Origin: Actinocrinis sp046724665
GTDB taxonomy: Bacteria > Actinomycetota > Actinomycetes > Streptomycetales > Catenulisporaceae
Assembly (NCBI GenBank): GCA_046724665.1
Contig: JBKOWZ010000028.1
Span: 1-8,595, forward strand
Reading direction: 5' to 3'
DNA length: 8,595 nucleotides
Within the stretch, counting starts at the first letter, position 1, and each line of letters opens with the position of its first letter. The position numbers and the translations under genes are program-made. The notes under the pieces were generated by a model. The model was not told the origin of the DNA. It saw nothing but the letters and a program-made list of their open reading frames with translations, and did not search any database. Of the stretch, positions 7,001 to 8,595 are shown one piece after another.

Positions 7001-8302
7001 GCTCCAGGTCAGCTTGAGCTGCCCGGAGGCCGGGGAGGTGTAGGCCAGGTTGCTCGGCGCCGTGGGCGGCGTCGCGCTCTGGCCGGTCCGGGTGACGCTG
7101 TTGCTGTTGGCCGACTGGTTGCCGGCCGCGTCGCGGGCGCGGACGAAGTAGGTGACCGTCTGCGTCGTCGGCGGGTTGTCGGTGTAGGTGAGCGCGGTGC
7201 CCGGAACGCTGGTCAGCAGCGCGTTGTTGGCGTAGACGTCGTAGTTCGTGACGCCCACGTTGTCGGTCGAGGCGCTCCAGGTCAGCGTGATGGCACCGTT
7301 GGCGGCCTGGGTGTAGGCCAGGCTGCCCGGCGCGGTCGGCGCCTGGGTGTCGCCGGAGGTTGGGCCGTACACCTGGAATTCGGCGATCTGGCCGGCCGGC
7401 CAGCCGGTGTTCGCTGTGATGTTCAGCCGCACGTACCGAGTGGTGGTCGAGTTGAAGTTGATCGTCACGGTGCTGTTGCTGGCCGGGTCGAAGTTGTAGC
7501 TCGCCGAGGCCACGATGTCGGAGAAGCCCGTGCCGTCGGTGCTGCCCCGGACCGACAGGGTCTCGGTGCGCGCGCCCCAGCCGGCCACCGGGGTCTGCAA
7601 CACCACTTTGTTGATCGCGACCGAGGCGCCGAGGTCCACCTGGAGCCACTGCGGGAAGGCGTTGTTCGTGCTCTCCCAATAGGTGGACTGGTTGCCGTCG
7701 TTGGCGTTGCTCGCGGCATAAGTCTGGCTCACGCCGCTGGAGCTCATCGTCTTGCCGAGCGCCAGGTTGGCCGACGCGGCGGCCGGTCCATAGATCTGGA
7801 ACTCGGCCAGCTGCCCGGCGGCCCAGCCGGTGTTGGCGGTGATGTTGGCCCGGACGTAGCGTGCGTTGGTGGCGCCGAAGTTGATCGTCACCGTGTTGCC
7901 CGAGGCCGGGTCGAAGGTGTAGCCGGCGGACGCGACGATGGTGGAGAAGTTCGTGCCGTCGGTGCCGCCCTGGATCGACAGCGTCTGCGTCCGCGTGCCC
8001 CACCCGGTGGGCAGTTGCAGCACCACCTGGTTGACCTGGGTCGCGGCGCCGAGATCGATCTGCGCCCACTGCGGGAAGGCGCTGTTCGCGCTCTCCCAGT
8101 AGCTGGCCTGGTTGTTGTCGTTGAGGTTGGCGGCGACGTACTGGCCGTTGGCGCTGCCGGCGCCGGCCGTCTTGCCCAGCGCGAGATTGGTCCCCGCCGC
8201 GGCGGCCGGCGCCGCGTGCAGCACCGGCAGCAGGGAGACCAGCAGGCCGGCCACCGCGACGAGCGCGGTGCGCAGCCTGGTCGGTCCGTTTCTCGTTCTC
8301 AT
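4001..8302 (-). CDS. Secreted multidomain GH87 alpha-1,3-glucanase (mutanase/mycodextranase type)
   Basis: This 1433-residue exported protein probably hydrolyses alpha-1,3-glucan of fungal walls or dental-type mutan. The order is: signal peptide (1-36, APAAAA site); discoidin domains at about 38-172 and 178-313; FN3 domains at 318-406 and 410-497; a third, divergent discoidin-like domain at 503-640; CARDB domains at 643-752 and 756-870; a CBM6-like domain at 878-1031 beginning YEAEAGTIGG; and a right-handed beta-helix catalytic domain from about 1040 to the end. D1192 (LADGINL) and D1215/D1216 (TGDDSFAL) are 23 and 24 residues apart, the spacing I recall for the essential aspartates of Bacillus circulans Agl-KA and Paenibacillus Agl-FH1. 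The start is the ATG at 8302 because AGAGGAAG sits about five nucleotides upstream; a TTG at 8320 would place that motif inside the gene. The gene is monocistronic, between its own promoter and a terminator. It is longer than many GH87 enzymes owing to the extra FN3 and CARDB modules. Confidence 0.9.
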   Translation of the reverse strand: MRTRNGPTRLRTALVAVAGLLVSLLPVLHAAPAAAAGTNLALGKTAGAGSANGQYVAANLNDNNQASYWESANSAFPQWAQIDLGAATQVNQVVLQLPTGWGTRTQTLSIQGGTDGTNFSTIVASAGYTFDPASGNTVTINFGATNARYVRANITANTGWAAGQLAEFQIYGPAAASANLALGKTMSSSGVSQTYAASNANDGNQSTYWESTNNAFPQWLQVDLGASVAINKVVLQTPVAGWGARTETLSVRGSTDGTGFSDIVASASYNFDPASNSTVTINFNSTTTRYVRLNITANTGWPAGQIAEFQVYGPTSGDTQAPTAPGSLAYTQAANGAITLTWSASTDNVGVTNYDVYANNALLTSVPGTALTYTDNPPTTQTVTYFVRARDAAGNQSANSNSVTRTGQSATPPTAPSNLAYTSPASGQLKLTWSASSDAVGVTGYNVYRNSAKIASVSGSTLTYTDSVADTLTVSYYVTATNAAGLESAPSNTVTRTGSGGTGTNLALNKPIDGTAYTYIFAPANADDGDVTTYFEGSSYPSNLTVHLGANADLTSVAVKLNPATAWGARTQTIAVLGREQSSSTFTTLSAAKSYSFDPNANANTVTIPVSGRVTDVELSITSNSGAPGGQAAEFQVFGTPAPNPDLTVTSSSWTPSAPIETDSITASAVVRNAGSASAAASTANFYLGTAKVGTAAVPALAAGASATVSANIGTQNAGTYQLTTKVDESNSIIELDDTNNSATNPAALVVSAVQSADLVGTLSWTPGHPAAGNSVGFSATIKNQGNVATTGGSHGVTVTLLNQNNQTVTTLTGSFTGTVAAGATTAPISLGSWTAANGKYTAHMVVAADADELSVKQPNNTTDTPFFVGQGANMPYDMYEAEAGTIGGGATLVGPNRTIGDIAGEASGRQAVTLNSTGSFVQWTSRVPTNTFDLRYSIPDASGGGGTNATLDLYANGTLVQALNLTSHYAWLYGAETGPGDSPGAGSPRHIYDESGFVLPTSYPAGTVFKLQKDSANSSQYAVDFMNLEQASQAANPDPAHLVVPAGFTQQDVQAALDKVRMDTTNTFTGVYLPAGQYSVSGRLLVYNKPVRVVGAGVWYTRFAAPTNQTNTDTGWDLQSGASGSSFSGFAWFGNYTTRQDGPGHTWDLRNQSNITIDNVWIEHNVVGVWGASNVQNSTFTNLRLRDTLADGINLTNGSQGNLISNDEARSTGDDSFALFAAQDQCGGCKLANNTIQNVTALTPWRAAGVAVYGGVNNTIQNFYVADTLCYSGLTISSLNFGFAFEGFEQSPPTTVANFSLARDGGHFWGQQAFGALWMFAATNPFIGLRINDSSITDPTYTGIMFQTDYVGGAAASRFQDTVFTNTTITGSHANNDGFGNGKSGFGVWANPLPEAGQGPPVGSVTFNHLVESDNDVNIQNTTSTFTITVNP
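6812..7351 (-). repeat. Two tandem fibronectin type III coding repeats of the GH87 gene
   Basis: Segments 7085-7351 and 6812-7075 each encode an FN3 domain of about 88 residues with the same landmarks: PTAP, LAYT, LTWSAS, VGVT, Y.VY, LTYTD and a closing SNxVTRTG. They probably act as spacers between the sugar-binding domains. A short third discoidin-like module follows directly after a GSGGTG linker. Confidence 0.75.
7364..8191 (-). repeat. Two tandem discoidin-domain coding repeats of the GH87 gene
   Basis: The segments 7787-8191 and 7364-7771 encode homologous domains, both running from NLALGKT to EFQ(I/V)YGP, with shared blocks such as FPQW, TDGT, FDPAS, TVTINF and NITANTGW. Identity is roughly two thirds by eye, much lower than between the two discoidin domains of the GH64 protein, so this duplication is older. 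Discoidin domains of GH87 enzymes are known to bind alpha-1,3-glucan, which suggests the same for these. Confidence 0.8.
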
Positions 8303-8404
8303 CCTCTTCCTCTGGCACAAGGGGGTGGGCGGGCGCCGGGGAAGTCGGGGTCTTCCGCACGTACGACTTCGTCGGCGTGGTGCGTGAACGGTGAAGAAGG
8401 ACTG

Positions 8405-8445
8405 CTAGTCGAGAAATTGCAGTCTTAGTAGATATCTCTGACTAG
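8405..8445. repeat. Inverted repeat in the GH87 leader (10-bp arms with one bulge)
   Basis: CTAGTCGAGA (8405-8414) pairs with TCTC-T-GACTAG (8435-8445) with a single bulged base, enclosing about 20 nt that include the palindrome AGATATCT. It lies in the untranslated leader between the predicted promoter and the start codon. It may be an operator or an mRNA hairpin; no known family motif is recognised. Confidence 0.55.
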
Positions 8446-8477
8446 CCAATGACGATTTTTTGCGGGATGCTAGCAGG

Positions 8478-8506
8478 AAGTTACAGATGTGCTTCGGCTT
8501 GGTCAA
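8478..8506 (-). promoter_or_regulatory. Predicted sigma-70-like promoter of the GH87 gene
   Basis: On the minus strand TTGACC (8506-8501) is separated by exactly 17 bp from TAACTT (8483-8478), a good -35/-10 pair for a housekeeping sigma factor. Transcription would start near 8471, where the palindrome TGCTAGCA (8468-8475) sits. This gives a leader of about 170 nt. The surrounding 8405-8490 is clearly richer in A and T than the rest of the window. Confidence 0.65.
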
Positions 8507-8543
8507 TGGTTCCCGGGCACTTCTTCACCCGCGCCCGAAGCCC

Positions 8544-8567
8544 TCGGCACGCCCGGCGGCGTGCCGA
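8544..8567. terminator. Strong stem-loop, probable terminator of a gene beyond the right edge
   Basis: TCGGCACGCC (8544-8553) and GGCGTGCCGA (8558-8567) form a perfect 10-bp stem with a 4-nt loop. No T tract follows on either strand, which is common for actinobacterial terminators. It lies just upstream of the GH87 promoter and may stop a minus-strand transcript arriving from outside the window; which strand it serves is not settled. Confidence 0.5.
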
Positions 8568-8595
8568 CTGATCGAGCCCTGAAATAGCTGTGGCC

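Noticed and set aside
5330..8428. A 1032-codon open frame on the plus strand opposite the GH87 gene
   Set aside because: It is rich in Arg, Gly, Val and Ala with no domain, and is explained by the codon bias of the GC-rich gene on the other strand. The minus-strand frame has a signal peptide, recognisable domains and a ribosome binding site.

Overview
The window reads as chromosomal DNA of a high-GC Gram-positive bacterium, most likely a filamentous actinomycete. The signs are strong GC bias (several frames stay open opposite real genes), secreted enzymes with multiple carbohydrate-binding modules, an ECF sigma factor paired with a membrane protein, and an operator of the actinobacterial LacI type. 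I cannot name the genus from sequence alone.

All four genes are on the minus strand, so transcription runs from right to left. (1) 8303-8595 is the leader of the first gene. It holds a stem-loop without a T tract, a good sigma-70-like promoter in an AT-rich island, and a second inverted repeat in the untranslated leader. (2) 4001-8302 encodes a 1433-residue secreted GH87 alpha-1,3-glucanase (mutanase/mycodextranase type) with three discoidin, two FN3 and two CARDB domains ahead of a CBM6-like domain and a beta-helix catalytic domain. It is closed by an intrinsic terminator at 3938-3967. (3) 3221-3877 and 2394-3224 are a translationally coupled pair: an ECF sigma factor and a single-pass membrane protein that is probably its regulator. 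(4) 1883-2393 is a 511-bp intergenic region rich in inverted repeats. It contains a promoter with a perfect TTGACA, an 18-bp LacI-type palindrome over the predicted start site, and a 14-bp-arm inverted repeat in the leader. (5) 80-1882 encodes a secreted GH64-type beta-1,3-glucanase with two nearly identical discoidin (CBM32-like) domains.

The two enzymes attack alpha-1,3- and beta-1,3-glucan, which occur together in fungal cell walls. The locus is therefore plausibly a mycolytic one, with the sigma/membrane-protein pair lying between the two enzymes as a possible but unproven regulator. The most striking anomaly is in the GH64 gene. An in-frame TAA replaces what looks like a tyrosine codon eight codons before the expected end. 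The remaining codons, MVVAVGW and a TAG stop, are still intact downstream.
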